NCBI GenBank assembly: GCA_021775415.1
Contig: JAJFHV010000013.1
Span: 434,001-498,000 of the forward strand
Source: Hyphomicrobiales bacterium
GTDB lineage: Bacteria; Pseudomonadota; Alphaproteobacteria; Rhizobiales; Rhizobiaceae
DNA: 64,000 nucleotides
Direction: 5' to 3'
How positions within the stretch are numbered: position 1 is the first letter of the stretch; every line of letters starts with the position of its first letter. Shown in pieces: positions 46,769 through 55,904 of this stretch. The position numbers were made by a program, and so were the translations under genes. The notes beneath the pieces are model-generated. The model was not told where the DNA came from, made no database searches, and saw only the letters and a list, made by a program, of their open reading frames with translations.

Positions 46769-47133
46769 TGATTCGACCGTACAAAGGATATGTCCCGGAA
46801 ATCTGGTATGAACCTGATGACAAGGCGTTTCACGCTATGGCACAGGGGATTCGCAGCACGATTCATGCGGAGGCAGCGCAGTTTGAAGATGTTCAACGAG
46901 AGTTTGAAATCAGCGTCGATACATATCTTGAAGCATGCCTTGAGTGGAACATCGAACCGCAAAAACCAAAGTCCGGCAAACTGGCGGTACGACTTGCCCC
47001 CGAAATCCATGAGATGGTGAGCACTGCTGCTGTTTCCGATGCCAAATCCGTAAACCAATGGATTTCCGATACACTTGCTGAAGCTGCTGAAAAGCGACTT
47101 CGGAACAATTCCATAAAAATCAAGATTGGCTAA
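46765..47133 (+). CDS. hicB: HicB-family antitoxin with ribbon-helix-helix domain
   Basis: A 122-aa antitoxin. The N-terminal RNase H-like part (RPYKGYVPEIWYEPDDKAFH, ending EACLEWNIEPQKPKSG) binds and blocks HicA; the C-terminal ribbon-helix-helix (KLAVRLAPEIHEMVSTAA, DAKSVNQWISDTLAEAAEKR) binds the operator. Its ATG overlaps the hicA stop by 4 bases, so the two are co-translated. Both lie on the strand opposite to the surrounding liu operon, antisense to nothing but interrupting it. Lateral acquisition is likely; no flanking direct repeat is visible. Confidence 0.9.
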   Translation: MMIRPYKGYVPEIWYEPDDKAFHAMAQGIRSTIHAEAAQFEDVQREFEISVDTYLEACLEWNIEPQKPKSGKLAVRLAPEIHEMVSTAAVSDAKSVNQWISDTLAEAAEKRLRNNSIKIKIG

Positions 47134-47144
47134 CATGCTCATCC

Positions 47145-47624
47145 CTATTCCTGGATCGTGCAATAGGGGCTGGTGGAGCGGCCATCGAGGCAGGCGAAAA
47201 ATTCGGCGGTGATGCCTACCGTCTCGGCAATTTCGCAGCCAGAACGGGCCGCGTCGGCGCTGATATCTTCCTTGGAGCGGGCAACTTCGCCGCAATGCTG
47301 GCTGACGTATCCAACCCACTGGCCAATCAGATCGCTCAGCATGGCGCTACCACCGGCAGTCAGTTTTTCGTCGAGCTGTTCTCGATAACTTTCCATGTAG
47401 TCTTTCCAGGCTGTACGCTCGGTGGAAAGGCAAGCAAGGTGTGGCTCGGAGCCAACTTCATGCTTTTCACAAGGTAAAAACATCAGGCGTCGACATTGAT
47501 CCCAAGTGGTTCCGCCATCAATGCGCGACACACAATCGAGCACAACGTCCTGATCATTTTCGATTTCGGAGGCCTGCGCTGGTGCCGCAACAAGCAACAG
47601 GAGAATGACGCTCAGATATTTCAT
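47145..47624 (-). CDS. Exported Cys-rich protein, LprI/DUF1311-like
   Basis: A 159-aa protein with a Sec signal peptide ([20 protein letters not shown]) and eight Cys in the mature chain, several in the spacing of the DUF1311/LprI fold: [48 protein letters not shown] and [12 protein letters not shown]. LprI proteins are periplasmic lysozyme inhibitors in some bacteria, but most are unassigned. Its ATG overlaps the stop of the isovaleryl-CoA dehydrogenase gene (ATGA), so it is translated with a catabolic gene although its product is exported, an odd combination. Confidence 0.7.
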   Translation of the reverse strand: MKYLSVILLLLVAAPAQASEIENDQDVVLDCVSRIDGGTTWDQCRRLMFLPCEKHEVGSEPHLACLSTERTAWKDYMESYREQLDEKLTAGGSAMLSDLIGQWVGYVSQHCGEVARSKEDISADAARSGCEIAETVGITAEFFACLDGRSTSPYCTIQE

Positions 47625-48784
47625 GCGGTTTCCTTCATCAATTCACGGCCAACCAGCATACGGCGGATTTCCGAGGTTCCTGCACCAATCTCCATGAGTT
47701 TTGCGTCCCGCATGATGCGCGATACGGGTGAATCGTTGAGATAACCCGCGCCACCCATCGCCTGCACGGCCTGGACGGACTGCTGCATGGCCTGCTCGGA
47801 AGCATAAAGCACGCAGGCAGCTGCATCCTGGCGTGTCACCTCGCTGCGATCACAGGCAGAGGCGACCGCATAGACATAGGCGCGGGCGGAGTTCATTGCC
47901 GTGTACATGTCGGCAATCTTGCCCTGCATCAACTGAAAGTCGCCAATCGATTGCCCAAACTGTTTGCGCTCATGCATATAAGGCATGATCTCGTCGAGGC
48001 ATGCATGCATGAGGCCAACACCGAGACCTGAGAGTACAACACGCTCATAATCCAGCCCGGACATCAGTACATTGACGCCTTTGCCTTCTTCACCGAGAAC
48101 ATTTTCGTAAGGCACTTCCACATCCTCGAATATCAACTCTCCGGTGTTGGAACCGCGCATACCGAGCTTGTCAAAGTGGACAGACGTGGAAAAGCCCTTC
48201 ATCTCTTTCTCGATCAAAAACGCAGTCAGACCTTTGGGACCTGCATCCGGATCAGTTTTGGCATAGACCACCAGCGTATCGGCATCCGGACCATTGGTGA
48301 TCCAGTATTTGTTACCGTTAAGGACATAGCGATCATTGCGCTTTTCAGCCCTGAGTTTCATCGACACAACATCGGAGCCGGCACCGGCCTCTGACATTGC
48401 CAGCGCACCCACATGATTACCGGAAATCAGTTTTGGCAGGTATTTTTGCTTCTGCTCTTCATTTCCGTTTAGCCGGATCTGGTTGACGCAGATATTGGAG
48501 TGCGCCCCATAGGAAAGCGAAACAGAGGCAGACGCCCTTGCTATTTCTTCCACCGCTACGGTGTGGGCCAGATAGCCCATATCAACGCCGCCATATTGTT
48601 CTTCGACAGTAATCCCATGCAGACCAAGTTCCCCCATCTCCTTCCACAGATGCGCAGGGAATTCATTTGATTTGTCGATTTCCGCTGCTATCGGCTTTAT
48701 GCGCTCTTGGGCGAATTTGTGGGTCATCTCGCGCAATGCCTCGATTTCTTCACCGAGTGCGAAATTCATAACCGCATGGAACAT
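47621..48784 (-). CDS. Isovaleryl-CoA dehydrogenase
   Basis: A 387-aa acyl-CoA dehydrogenase that oxidises isovaleryl-CoA to 3-methylcrotonyl-CoA, passing electrons to ETF. The FAD blocks [20 protein letters not shown] and [19 protein letters not shown] and the catalytic Glu in [12 protein letters not shown] are present; the Glu sits where isovaleryl-CoA dehydrogenase carries it rather than in the straight-chain enzymes. AGGAG precedes the ATG, which overlaps the TetR stop (TGATG). It is the first enzyme gene of the liu operon. Confidence 0.94.
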   Translation of the reverse strand: MFHAVMNFALGEEIEALREMTHKFAQERIKPIAAEIDKSNEFPAHLWKEMGELGLHGITVEEQYGGVDMGYLAHTVAVEEIARASASVSLSYGAHSNICVNQIRLNGNEEQKQKYLPKLISGNHVGALAMSEAGAGSDVVSMKLRAEKRNDRYVLNGNKYWITNGPDADTLVVYAKTDPDAGPKGLTAFLIEKEMKGFSTSVHFDKLGMRGSNTGELIFEDVEVPYENVLGEEGKGVNVLMSGLDYERVVLSGLGVGLMHACLDEIMPYMHERKQFGQSIGDFQLMQGKIADMYTAMNSARAYVYAVASACDRSEVTRQDAAACVLYASEQAMQQSVQAVQAMGGAGYLNDSPVSRIMRDAKLMEIGAGTSEIRRMLVGRELMKETA

Positions 48785-49413
48785 CAGGCTAACTCCTCAT
48801 TTTGTGTTGCGCGAAGCACGGGTTTTGGAGTGCCCGCTACCGCAAGAACCATATTGACGTAGATATTCTCGATTTCGTCAACGCCTAACCGGCCGCCATA
48901 GCGAAACCAGGTGTTTACGCCGGTCAGCATGGAAATAATCGCCATGGTGGTCACGGGTGCATCAACGATGGCAAATTCCCTGGTTGCCATTCCCCGCCGC
49001 AGGATATCACGCAGGATACGCTCATATTTCTGCCGCAACACAGTCACCTCACGATAAGGGCCAGGCTCCAGATTGCGTAACTCCATATAGGCGATGAAGA
49101 CTTCTTCGGGCCGGTCGATATGGTAACGGATGTGAAAACGGGTGAAAGCTTCCAACGCATCCCTTGGATCAGCTATTTCAGGTTGCGCCTCAATTTCCTC
49201 CATCAACGCTTCCATGTGGGAAATCAGTAACGCCCGCAAAATCGATTGTTTTGTTTCAAAGTGATTGTAAAGCGCTCCTGCCTGCAGATTGACCTCTTTG
49301 GCTATCTGGCGCATGGATACAGCGGCATAACCATGCCGGGCAAACAGCATCGAAGCGGCTTTCAATACCCGCTCGGCTGTCTCAATTCCCACTGATCCAG
49401 TTTTCCGTGCCAT
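48784..49413 (-). CDS. TetR-family repressor of the liu operon
   Basis: A 209-aa regulator with an N-terminal TetR HTH ([20 protein letters not shown], then [20 protein letters not shown]) and a helical effector domain. It is translationally coupled to the isovaleryl-CoA dehydrogenase gene (TGATG), so it very probably controls leucine catabolism; TetR-type (LiuQ) regulators of liu genes are known in proteobacteria. An almost perfect operator palindrome lies 37 bases upstream of its start. The inducer is probably an isovalerate-derived CoA ester, which is inference. Confidence 0.9.
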   Translation of the reverse strand: MARKTGSVGIETAERVLKAASMLFARHGYAAVSMRQIAKEVNLQAGALYNHFETKQSILRALLISHMEALMEEIEAQPEIADPRDALEAFTRFHIRYHIDRPEEVFIAYMELRNLEPGPYREVTVLRQKYERILRDILRRGMATREFAIVDAPVTTMAIISMLTGVNTWFRYGGRLGVDEIENIYVNMVLAVAGTPKPVLRATQNEELA

Positions 49414-49449
49414 GTTTGAACCTATCGCTTTTCACAGAAACATACAATT

Positions 49450-49471
49450 ATTAAATGAACGTTTGTTTAAT
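49450..49471. promoter_or_regulatory. Probable TetR operator upstream of the liu repressor
   Basis: A 22-bp imperfect palindrome with core AAATGAAC/GTTTGTTT (49453-49468), flanked symmetrically by TT..AA and A..T. The ACGTTTG core is common in TetR-family sites. It lies 37 bases upstream of the repressor ATG and 107 bases upstream of pyrC. Confidence 0.7.
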
Positions 49472-49577
49472 TAATAATTGATGCTTGAAAAGATGAATGG
49501 CTGATCGAGATGGCATTGAACTATCAGGCATTGCCCGATATGCCTTCATCAGCCTGTTTTGATGGAGCCATAGACCA

Positions 49578-50615
49578 ATGAAGTCCTTGACCATACGTCG
49601 TCCTGATGACTGGCATTTGCATCTTCGAGATGGCGAAATGCTACAGGGCGTGGTTGGACATTCGGCACGGGATTTTGGTCGGGCGATCATCATGCCAAAC
49701 CTTGTTCCGCCGGTGGTGAGCGTCAAGGATGCTGTTTCCTACCGCGAGCGCATTATGGCGGCACTACCAAAGGACGCCAATTTCAACCCGTTGATGACGC
49801 TTTATCTGACCGAGAACACTAACCCGGCGGATGTTGCAGCCGGTCATGCGTCCGGCGACATCACTGCGGTCAAACTTTATCCTGCCGGCGCTACAACCAA
49901 TTCCCAAAGTGGTGTGAGCAACATCGAAAAAGTCTATCCGGTTCTCGAAAAGATGGCTCAGATCGGTCTGCCACTTTGTGTGCACGGTGAGGTGACCGAT
50001 AGCCAGATTGATATTTTCGACCGGGAAGCAGTCTTCATCGATACCGTGCTTGAGCCGCTACGCAAACGCATTCCGGAACTACGCATTGTCATGGAACACG
50101 TCACCACCCAGCAGGGGGTTGATTACGTCCGCTCCAATGAAATGGGTCTTGGTGCCACCATCACCACGCATCACTTGATCATCAATCGCAATGCCATTCT
50201 GGCTGGCGGGATCAGGCCGCATTATTACTGCCTGCCGGTTGCCAAACGCGAAGGCCATCGCCTTGCCCTGCGTCAGGCTGCAACCTCCGGTGATCCGCGG
50301 TTTTTCCTGGGCACGGATTCGGCCCCGCATGTTGATCCTTTGAAGGAGACCGCATGTGGATGCGCCGGCATCTTCACCGCGATCAATACCATGAGCTTGT
50401 TGGCGCACGTGTTTGAGGAGGAAGATGCCCTCGACAAGCTTGAGGCGTTTGCCTCACTTAATGGCCCGGCTTTCTACGGACTGGAACCGAACGACGAGAA
50501 GATATCACTCACCATGCAGGACAAACCCGTGAACTATCCTGAAAAAATCGAAACGGGTGCCGGGCCGGTTACGGTGTTTGATCCGATGTTCGATGTGTAT
50601 TGGGCGGTGGGGTAG
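49578..50615 (+). CDS. pyrC: Dihydroorotase (E. coli-type, class II)
   Basis: A 345-aa zinc amidohydrolase that cyclises carbamoyl-aspartate to dihydroorotate in pyrimidine synthesis. The first metal pair is [16 protein letters not shown], the carbamylated Lys sits in [12 protein letters not shown], and the metal/catalytic residues continue in [17 protein letters not shown] and [10 protein letters not shown]. Length and order match the short PyrC form rather than the longer type I. GGAGCC upstream gives a moderate RBS. It stands alone. Confidence 0.97.
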   Translation: MKSLTIRRPDDWHLHLRDGEMLQGVVGHSARDFGRAIIMPNLVPPVVSVKDAVSYRERIMAALPKDANFNPLMTLYLTENTNPADVAAGHASGDITAVKLYPAGATTNSQSGVSNIEKVYPVLEKMAQIGLPLCVHGEVTDSQIDIFDREAVFIDTVLEPLRKRIPELRIVMEHVTTQQGVDYVRSNEMGLGATITTHHLIINRNAILAGGIRPHYYCLPVAKREGHRLALRQAATSGDPRFFLGTDSAPHVDPLKETACGCAGIFTAINTMSLLAHVFEEEDALDKLEAFASLNGPAFYGLEPNDEKISLTMQDKPVNYPEKIETGAGPVTVFDPMFDVYWAVG

Positions 50616-50757
50616 AGTCCGTTATGTGCCAAAAATGGATATCGATTGCTATTTTCGACTGACTGCTTTGAGCCCTTGGCTGTTATGGATATCCTGTCGT
50701 GAATTGAATAGCTTAAAAATGATGTGACTTCCGCAAATGACCCAAAGCGGACATTAA
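50614..50757. repeat. Repeat modules in the pyrC-lipoprotein gap
   Basis: AGAGTCCGTTATGTGCCAAA followed by AATGGATATCGATTGC (50614-50649) and GACTTCCGCAAATGACCCAA followed by AGCGGACATTAA (50726-50757) are two decayed modules of the family. A separate inverted repeat GGCGGCT...AGCCGCC (50774-50797) follows. They occupy most of the 273-base gap after pyrC. Confidence 0.6.
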
Positions 50758-50888
50758 TTTAACATCCTGCAATGGCGGCTATGCGGACGAAGCCGCCTTT
50801 GGATTGTTTATCTGTTGTTAGATTTGCGACACCAATCATTTTGCCGGTACACTAGGTAATTTGCTAAGATGCGTAAGGCTTTTTTGAT

Positions 50889-51371
50889 TCAAACCACCGT
50901 CAAAAACAGTTTTATCTGTTCGCCGCGTAGACCGTTGCCGACATAGATTTGGCAGGTGGCACTTGCGCCCCCGAGATTTGTTACCCGAGCTTTATGACTG
51001 TCCGCAATTACCTTAAATCTTGCTTGCAGCACTTCATCACCTTGAATTGCAAGGTTTTCCTGCTGCCACATCGGCGTAGTTACAAATTGCCCGCCTGTCT
51101 GCCGGCAATTTTCGGCAATCCAACCGGCTTGGTTGACTATCGACACATATCCATCTTGATTAGTCTTCAGCGCTGCCAGACGTGCTGCGCGATCTTGCGG
51201 TGTTACATCAGTTCTGTTTGTGTCACCCAACCAGGCTGGCCATTCGACAGCAGGTGTTTTGTTGTGTTTTCGGGTGAAAGTTGTAGGGTTAGGAGTGTTG
51301 GCATAAGGGTTCTGGCATCCTGCCAAAACAACACAAAGTGCCAATAGAAACATGTTTCGAAAACTAAGCAT
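50889..51371 (-). CDS. Putative lipoprotein, function unknown
   Basis: A 160-aa protein with a lipoprotein signal peptide (MLSFRNMFLLALCVVLAGCQ, lipobox LAGC), so it is probably anchored in a membrane through the Cys at residue 19. The mature part is soluble, contains NTPNPTTFTRKHNKTPAVEW and a Cys pair (AENCRQTGGQF and ATCQIYVGNG), and matches no family I recognise. CGGGAAG upstream of 51371 supports this start over an ATG at 51395. It lies alone between two repeat-filled gaps. Confidence 0.78.
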   Translation of the reverse strand: MLSFRNMFLLALCVVLAGCQNPYANTPNPTTFTRKHNKTPAVEWPAWLGDTNRTDVTPQDRAARLAALKTNQDGYVSIVNQAGWIAENCRQTGGQFVTTPMWQQENLAIQGDEVLQARFKVIADSHKARVTNLGGASATCQIYVGNGLRGEQIKLFLTVV

Positions 51372-51483
51372 TTGAATTTCTTCCCGATTTGGCAAACGTT
51401 AACATATATTTGCCGATATAAGTTAGTGTGTCGCAATATGCAATTCGGGAGGAAACAAGAGATACTCTCCTAAAATTAGGCAA

Positions 51484-51660
51484 ACGTCTGCTATGGCTTC
51501 GAAGCATACGTTGGAAGATTGTGCTTAATGTCTGCTATTGGCACAAAGCAGACTCGCCAATCCTGTCGCAGAATGAATATGCAAATGTTCTTTTGTAGTC
51601 ACTTCGTCCACGTAACTGCCGTTACCCAGATTAGATCAAATGCCCACTTTGGGTCATTTT
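51484..51660. repeat. Repeat modules in the lipoprotein-oxidase gap
   Basis: Modules at 51484-51514 (ACGTCTGCTATGGCTTCGAA), 51527-51556 (AATGTCTGCTATTGGCACAA plus AGCAGACTCG) and, in inverse orientation, 51638-51660 (AAATGCCCACTTTGGGTCAT). Together they fill most of the 298-base gap upstream of the lipoprotein gene. The mixed orientations show that the modules move or invert independently. Confidence 0.65.
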
Positions 51661-51669
51661 CAAACACCC

Positions 51670-52977
51670 CTAGAACCTGTCCCTGAGCGCGTACCAGGTC
51701 ATCGCCAGCGGCAGCAACGGCCAGCGAAGCGCCGCGCCGCCTGGAAATTTCGGCGTCGGCAGGGCACTCATGACGTCAAACTGTGTCATATGGCCATGGA
51801 TTGCCTCGGCAGCAATTTTCCCGGCCATCGTTGCCATTGCCACTCCGGAACCCGAGTAACCGGAAATGTTAACGATGCCGTCCTTGCGGAACTCAAAATG
51901 CGGTAGGCGATTGAAGGTGATTGCCAGAGTCCCACCCCAGCCATAGTCTACTTTCACGTCTTTCAATTGTGGGAAAATCTTCAACATGTACGGACGCACG
52001 AAGTTCTTGATATCTCCCGGGAAGCGGTAGCTGTAGTTTTCGCCGCCTCCGAACAGCATGCGGTTATCCTCGGACAAACGGAAGTAATTCACCACAAACC
52101 GGCTGTCTGCCACCGCCTCGCCATCACGGATGAGCGCTTTTGCGCGATCTTTGCCCAGAGGCTCAGTTGCTATAACAAAATTGTTGATCGGCATTACCCG
52201 ATTAGCTACCTGACCATCAAGCGCACCCAGATACCCATTGCAGGCAAGGATGGTGTGGGCAGCGCTGATTTCGCCGTTTGTGGTCTTCAGCTTCGTGGGC
52301 TTGCCACCTTTAACTTCTGTGACTTCGCTCATTTCAAAGATTTCAACACCAGCCTTCACTGCAGCCCGGGCAATTCCACGGGCATAATTTAGCGGATGCA
52401 AATGTCCGGCAGCAGTATCCAGTACACCGCCATGGTAATCTGGTGAGCCAACTTTCTCGCGGGCCTCTTCTTTCGAGAGATACGAAACCGAGTGGTAGTC
52501 ATATTTGCTTTTCAGGTGCTCAACTTCTTCTAACCCGTACTTGTTGAATCGTTCGCGATGAAAGACATGCATCACGCCTTCACGGTAGGCGCAGTCAATT
52601 TTGTGTCTTTGGATCAGGTTGCGCACGGTTTGGGCAGCTTCCACTCCAATCGCGAAGGCTTCATGAGCAAGATTATCGCCCACAAGTTTTTCCAGTTCAT
52701 CCTGATCCACGCGTTGACCGGAGCCTACTTGCCCGCCATTTCTGCCAGAGGCACCCCAACCTACCCGATGGGCTTCCAGTACACAGACTTTGAACCCAAG
52801 CTTTACCAGATGAAGCGCTGAAGAAAGACCGCTGTAACCGGCGCCAACCACCGCAACGTCAAACTTTCTGCTGCCTTCCAGTGCCGAAAAGGTCGGAAAC
52901 TCCTGGGCAGAAGCAGCATACCAGGACGGGGCGTGTTCGCCCCGCTTGTCATTTGCATAAAGAAGAGACAGCGCCAT
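51670..52977 (-). CDS. FAD-dependent amine oxidase (gamma-glutamylputrescine oxidase type)
   Basis: A 435-aa DAO-family flavoprotein of the OrdL/PuuB group. The dinucleotide-binding motif VVGAGYSGLSSALHLVKLGF, the ARNGGQVGSGQ-like GASGRNGGQVGSGQ flavin segment, and C-terminal YGWGGTLAITFNRLPH with GYSGSGVAMATMAGKIAAEA are all present. PuuB oxidises gamma-glutamylputrescine to an aldehyde; the two glutamine-synthetase-like genes directly upstream supply the glutamylated amine. It is the last gene of the three-gene unit, 11 bases after the nearer GS-like gene. No signal peptide. Confidence 0.9.
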   Translation of the reverse strand: MALSLLYANDKRGEHAPSWYAASAQEFPTFSALEGSRKFDVAVVGAGYSGLSSALHLVKLGFKVCVLEAHRVGWGASGRNGGQVGSGQRVDQDELEKLVGDNLAHEAFAIGVEAAQTVRNLIQRHKIDCAYREGVMHVFHRERFNKYGLEEVEHLKSKYDYHSVSYLSKEEAREKVGSPDYHGGVLDTAAGHLHPLNYARGIARAAVKAGVEIFEMSEVTEVKGGKPTKLKTTNGEISAAHTILACNGYLGALDGQVANRVMPINNFVIATEPLGKDRAKALIRDGEAVADSRFVVNYFRLSEDNRMLFGGGENYSYRFPGDIKNFVRPYMLKIFPQLKDVKVDYGWGGTLAITFNRLPHFEFRKDGIVNISGYSGSGVAMATMAGKIAAEAIHGHMTQFDVMSALPTPKFPGGAALRWPLLPLAMTWYALRDRF

Positions 52978-52988
52978 TGGGTTAACTC

Positions 52989-54383
52989 TTAAACATTGAG
53001 CAGCAGATGCTCACGCTCCCACGGACTGATAACCTTCATGAACTCATCGTGTTCCGCACGTTTCACGCCGATGAAAATGTCCGAAAACTCAGGGCCCATT
53101 ACACGCTTCAAATCGTAACAGTCATCGAGCGCCTCGACCGCCTCAAGCAAACTGTATGGCAGCCCGCGGACTGACTCTTCCTGAGCGGGTGAAGCCTCCT
53201 TGCGGGGTTTGATTTTTTTGGTAAGGCCAAGATAACCGCAAGCCAAACAAGCGGCGATTGCAAGATACGGATTTGCGTCCGCGCCGACCAACCGGTTTTC
53301 AACCCTTCGTGCGGCAGGCTTTGCGCGGGGTGCGCGCAAGCCGGTGGACCGGTTGTCCTGACCCCATTCAAGATTGATAGGGGCTGATAACCCTGGCACC
53401 AAACGCCGATAGGAATTCACGTATGGTGCAGCAAATCCTGTGGCGGCATACATGTATTCCTGTTGCCCGCCAATGAAATGATAGAACGCCTTGGAAGGTG
53501 TTCCGTCTTTCTCGCTAAAAATATTCTTTCCCGATTTTGCACTCACAACACTTTGGTGGATGTGCATCGCGCTGCCGGGCTGATGCTCCATCGGCTTTGC
53601 CATGAAAGTTGCATGGCAGCCACAGCGCAACGCCGCTTCGCGGATGAGGCGCTTGTACATGAACACTTCATCAGCAAGTTTCAGTGGATCGCCATGCATC
53701 AGGTTAATCTCAAGCTGGGCAGCGCCGGACTCTTGAATAATCGTATCGATTTCCAATGACTGCGCTTCGGCGTAATCATAGATGTGTTCGATCACGCGAT
53801 CATATTCATCAACCGCCGACAGAGAGTAGGCTTGATTTGACAGACTTTGTCTGCCGGAACGCCCGACCGGTGGCTCCAGTGGATAATCCGGATCGGTATT
53901 CGGTTTTGTTAGATAAAATTCAAGCTCGGGTGCAACAATTGGAGTCCACCCCTTGCGGCGATAAAGTCCCAACACCCGTTTCAACACCTGACGCGGAGCA
54001 TAGCCCAATGGCTCGCCATCATTGTCATATGCATCATGGATAAGTTGGATTGAGGGATCATTTGCCCAGGGCACGGCACGTGCAGTTGAATAATCTGGCA
54101 ACAGCACCACATCTGAATCCACCTCATATCCGGTGATATCGACATCCGCATAACCACCAGTGATCGTGGTCATGAATAGTGAGATTGGCAGCCGAAATTC
54201 AGTCTCGCGAATAAACTTCATGGCGGGCATGACTTTTCCGCGCGCGATACCGGCAATATCCGGGGTCACACATTCGACTTCATCGACCTTGTTTTCACGA
54301 ATCCATTCGTGGAGTTCACTGGCTGAGTCTTTGCTCAAATCCGGTGAGATGCCCAAACTAATGTCTGGCTTTAGATTATTCAT
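52989..54383 (-). CDS. Glutamine synthetase-like gamma-glutamylpolyamine synthetase (paralogue 1)
   Basis: A 464-aa member of the GS superfamily. The ATP-binding and metal residues are in the N-terminal WAPELEFYLTKP-type segment (VAPELEFYLTKP), SGAAQLEINLMHGD and MHIHQSVVSAKSG; NRLVGADANPYLAIAACLAC lies toward the end. Sequence features match PuuA, which joins glutamate to putrescine, more than true GlnA (no adenylylation-loop Tyr is evident). It lies 13 bases after paralogue 2 and 11 before the oxidase, forming one operon. Confidence 0.9.
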   Translation of the reverse strand: MNNLKPDISLGISPDLSKDSASELHEWIRENKVDEVECVTPDIAGIARGKVMPAMKFIRETEFRLPISLFMTTITGGYADVDITGYEVDSDVVLLPDYSTARAVPWANDPSIQLIHDAYDNDGEPLGYAPRQVLKRVLGLYRRKGWTPIVAPELEFYLTKPNTDPDYPLEPPVGRSGRQSLSNQAYSLSAVDEYDRVIEHIYDYAEAQSLEIDTIIQESGAAQLEINLMHGDPLKLADEVFMYKRLIREAALRCGCHATFMAKPMEHQPGSAMHIHQSVVSAKSGKNIFSEKDGTPSKAFYHFIGGQQEYMYAATGFAAPYVNSYRRLVPGLSAPINLEWGQDNRSTGLRAPRAKPAARRVENRLVGADANPYLAIAACLACGYLGLTKKIKPRKEASPAQEESVRGLPYSLLEAVEALDDCYDLKRVMGPEFSDIFIGVKRAEHDEFMKVISPWEREHLLLNV

Positions 54384-54396
54384 TTTACACCAATTG

Positions 54397-55743
54397 TCAG
54401 ACGGTCCTCAGGCACCATCCATAGTCACGGTCGGAGATCTCCGCATGAAAATTCTCCTCTTCCGTATATTTCGCCCGGAGATACATATCGAGAAACTCAT
54501 CCCCCAGATATTCCCTGAACACTTTTGAGCCATCTAGCTCGTGGAGAGCCTCGCGCCAACGGATCGGCAAATCATGACCATCTTCCACTTCCTTTCCTTC
54601 CACCGAAGCCGGTCCCGGGTCAACCCGGTTCTTGAGGCCATGGTGAATGCCTGCTAAAACGGCTGCGGTCAGGAAAAACGGGTTTGCATCCGCACCCGCA
54701 AGCCTGTGTTCCAGCCTTCTATCGGCTTCACCAGACAATGGTAACCGTACGCTGACACCGCGGTGATTTTCACCCCAATTGCCGGTACTTGGCGACCAAC
54801 CGCCTTTCAGATAACGACGAAATGAATTTCCAAACGGTGCGAATAGCGCAAGGGATTGCCCCATTGTTTCAAGGACACCGCCAACTGCATGCTGCAACTT
54901 CTTCTCATCGGCACCAAAGACGTTGTTCCCGTCCTTGTCTAAAATACTCACATGGATATGACATCCACTGCCGGCATTGGCTTTCACCGGCTTGGCCATA
55001 AAGCTTGCAAGCTGGCCATTGGCAACGGCAATGTTCTTGATCGCATGTTTCAACATCAAAAACTCGAAACAGGCACCCACCGCATCGTCGCTGTGGTTCA
55101 AATTGAGCTCGAACTGACCTTCACCATATTCGCACAGAACAGAAGTCAACGAGATTGACTGGTCCGCTGAAACCGATTTAACCACATCCAAAAATCCCTT
55201 TACGTCCTGCAAGGGCTCCAGTGCATAGACCTGCGGACCCTCAAATTGCGGCCAACCATTTGCCGGCGCCAGGGCCTCGGGGGGAACTTTGGCGGGATCA
55301 AGCAGGTAAAACTCTCCTTCGAGTGCAATCACTGGAAAAAACCCATCTGCATTCAAACGTTTGAGGACGCGTTGCAAGACCGTTCCCGGGTCCAACGGAT
55401 GATCGGAGCCATCCTTTTCACAGGGGCGCATGAAAACCTGAGCCGTGGGGGTGTTTGCCCAGGGTACGGGTCTGAGTGATCCCTTCACCGGCATGAACAG
55501 ACGGTCAGGGTCTCCTGCAAGCGGCGGATCCAACACTCGGCCAGGCGTCCCTCCGGTTGCGTCCCCATACAGGATGGACAGCGGAAAATTTGCGCCTTTT
55601 TTGTAGAGCTTCGCGAGTTGGTCACCGGGAAACTGCTTGCCGCGCAAAATACCATTGTTATCCGCGACCAGCACATCAACAGATTGCGGTTCCGGATTCT
55701 CCGAAAGATAGGATTCGAGTTCAGAAACCACTTGTTTTTCCAT
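54397..55743 (-). CDS. Glutamine synthetase-like gamma-glutamylpolyamine synthetase (paralogue 2)
   Basis: A 448-aa GS-superfamily protein with the same motif order as paralogue 1 (VIALEGEFYLLDP, YGEGQFELNLNH, GSGCHIHVSILDKDGN, HRLAGADANPFFLTAAVLAG) but clearly a separate gene with different surface loops. Two tandem PuuA-like enzymes may prefer different amines, such as putrescine and a longer polyamine or ethanolamine. Start uncertain: ATG at 55743, or GTG at 55773 ten residues earlier; no strong RBS is seen. First gene of the polyamine unit. Confidence 0.88.
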   Translation of the reverse strand: MEKQVVSELESYLSENPEPQSVDVLVADNNGILRGKQFPGDQLAKLYKKGANFPLSILYGDATGGTPGRVLDPPLAGDPDRLFMPVKGSLRPVPWANTPTAQVFMRPCEKDGSDHPLDPGTVLQRVLKRLNADGFFPVIALEGEFYLLDPAKVPPEALAPANGWPQFEGPQVYALEPLQDVKGFLDVVKSVSADQSISLTSVLCEYGEGQFELNLNHSDDAVGACFEFLMLKHAIKNIAVANGQLASFMAKPVKANAGSGCHIHVSILDKDGNNVFGADEKKLQHAVGGVLETMGQSLALFAPFGNSFRRYLKGGWSPSTGNWGENHRGVSVRLPLSGEADRRLEHRLAGADANPFFLTAAVLAGIHHGLKNRVDPGPASVEGKEVEDGHDLPIRWREALHELDGSKVFREYLGDEFLDMYLRAKYTEEENFHAEISDRDYGWCLRTV

Positions 55744-55904
55744 TCTGATATGAAGCTGTTTGCCCCGTAGCACTCACGAACTCGCAGGAAAACCGGTGGT
55801 TTTCAAGATGTCTCGGAAAATTTATTGGAAAAATCCATTGCTTTGAGCCTATTACGATGTGGTCGGGCTGGCAGTTCGTGCACCTTGGACAGGAGAAACA
55901 TTCC

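Noticed and set aside
46520-47133. HicAB carried on a larger genomic island
   Set aside because: The liu genes lie directly on both sides and I see no integrase, no flanking direct repeat and no tRNA, so only the two-gene cassette is supported.
46396-47319. A 307-codon open frame on the minus strand through hicAB
   Set aside because: It overlaps both hicA and hicB, which have clear family motifs, and also the LprI-like gene; its composition is Arg/His/Phe-rich shadow sequence with no motif.
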